Shown here one piece after another: positions 6,557 to 6,750 of a DNA stretch of 6,750 bases (positions within the stretch are counted from its first letter, which is position 1; the number at the start of each line of letters is the position of its first letter). The stretch spans positions 1 through 6,750 of the forward strand of contig JANXVV010000290.1 in the NCBI GenBank assembly GCA_025351525.1. The letters are read 5' to 3'. The stretch comes from Humisphaera sp. GTDB lineage: Bacteria > Planctomycetota > Phycisphaerae > Tepidisphaerales > Tepidisphaeraceae. The translations under genes were made by a program, and so were the position numbers. Below the pieces are notes generated by a model that was not told where the DNA came from, did no database searches, and worked only from the letters and a program-made list of their open reading frames with translations.

Positions 6557-6637
6557 ATGCAGCGGATGCAGCGGGATGGCGAAGGAACGACACGCCCCAT
6601 TAACGATTTCAGATGGTTTGACCGGAGATTTCAATGA
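6557..6637 (+). CDS. Possible 26-residue leader ORF
   Basis: A short frame (MQRMQRDGEGTTRPINDFRW then six more residues) begins 8 bases after AAAGGAGG (6541-6548), the strongest ribosome binding sequence in the window. Its TGA (6635-6637) overlaps the ATG of the next gene (6634-6636) as ATGA, the classic arrangement for translational coupling. The peptide is basic and hydrophilic, with no repeated regulatory codons that would suggest amino-acid attenuation and no membrane segment. The start region holds a direct repeat (cggatgcag twice), so part of this could be a chance result of repeat DNA. It may instead be a true small protein or simply an upstream regulatory frame. Confidence 0.4.
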   Translation: MQRMQRDGEGTTRPINDFRWFDRRFQ

Positions 6638-6750
6638 AAAGTTGCAACGAAGATCAGTTCACCTTGGATGGCCTCGAAGCCCGCCTGCTCTTGCACGGCG
6701 GTTTTGGCGGTGATTTCGGCGGCGGCGGTCGCGATGGCGGCCGCGGCGGA
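6634..6750 (+). CDS. LEPR-XLL-like glycine-rich surface protein, 5' end
   Basis: Only the first 39 residues are in the window; the gene continues past the end. The start MKSCNEDQFTLDGLEARLLL matches the planctomycete LEPR-XLL motif, a short N-terminal element found on many large, probably exported proteins of this phylum; here the usual proline is alanine (LEARLLL). Straight afterwards comes a Gly/Asp/Arg-rich tract (HGGFGGDFGGGGRDGGRGG), likely a disordered linker. GGAG at 6624-6627, 6 bases before the ATG, supports the start independently of the overlapping leader ORF. What the rest of the protein does cannot be said. Confidence 0.75.
   Translation, partial: MKSCNEDQFTLDGLEARLLLHGGFGGDFGGGGRDGGRGG

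Overview
The window looks like GC-rich chromosomal DNA from a planctomycete. Three things suggest this: an N-terminal LEPR-XLL-like motif (LEARLLL) in the last, partial gene; AT-rich 'attcgaatttcgtcatt' repeats set in otherwise GC-rich spacers; and loosely packed genes with long non-coding gaps. The lineage is an inference from sequence style, not a phylogenetic result.

Layout. (1) Bases 1-1100 hold a small toxin-antitoxin pair (antitoxin 285-485, PIN-domain RNase toxin 478-888, overlapping by 8 bases). Two directly oriented copies of a ~120-base imperfect palindromic repeat flank it (57-179 and 981-1096). (2) Bases 1097-1679 are non-coding and contain a 21-base tandem array (1312-1437) and a G-quadruplex-type motif. 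(3) Bases 1680-2249 encode a 189-residue protein I do not recognise. (4) Bases 2381-3772 encode an intact polyprenyl-phosphate sugar-1-phosphate transferase of the WecA/TagO/MraY family, with every signature motif present. (5) Bases 3794-5491, minus strand, appear to be decayed defence or accessory genes: a type IIG-like restriction-methylation gene that keeps its nuclease motif and methylase motif I but lacks large internal parts, then a short out-of-frame remnant, then an N-terminally truncated DUF1828/DUF1829 protein. (6) Bases 5669-6163 encode a type IV pilin-like / type II secretion pseudopilin protein, followed by a strong hairpin. (7) Bases 6164-6556 are non-coding with two sizeable hairpins. 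(8) From 6557, a possible 26-codon leader ORF with a very strong ribosome binding site overlaps (ATGA) the start of a glycine-rich LEPR-XLL-like surface protein that runs off the window.

The genes do not form one pathway. The glycosyltransferase, the pilin-like protein and the LEPR-XLL-like protein all concern the cell envelope, but each stands alone. The clearest unusual feature is the 3794-5593 block, where pieces of at least two accessory genes are joined by apparent deletions. I did not find a convincing new biological system. The best candidates for follow-up are the deletion mosaic, the overlapping leader ORF and the repeat-flanked toxin-antitoxin cassette.
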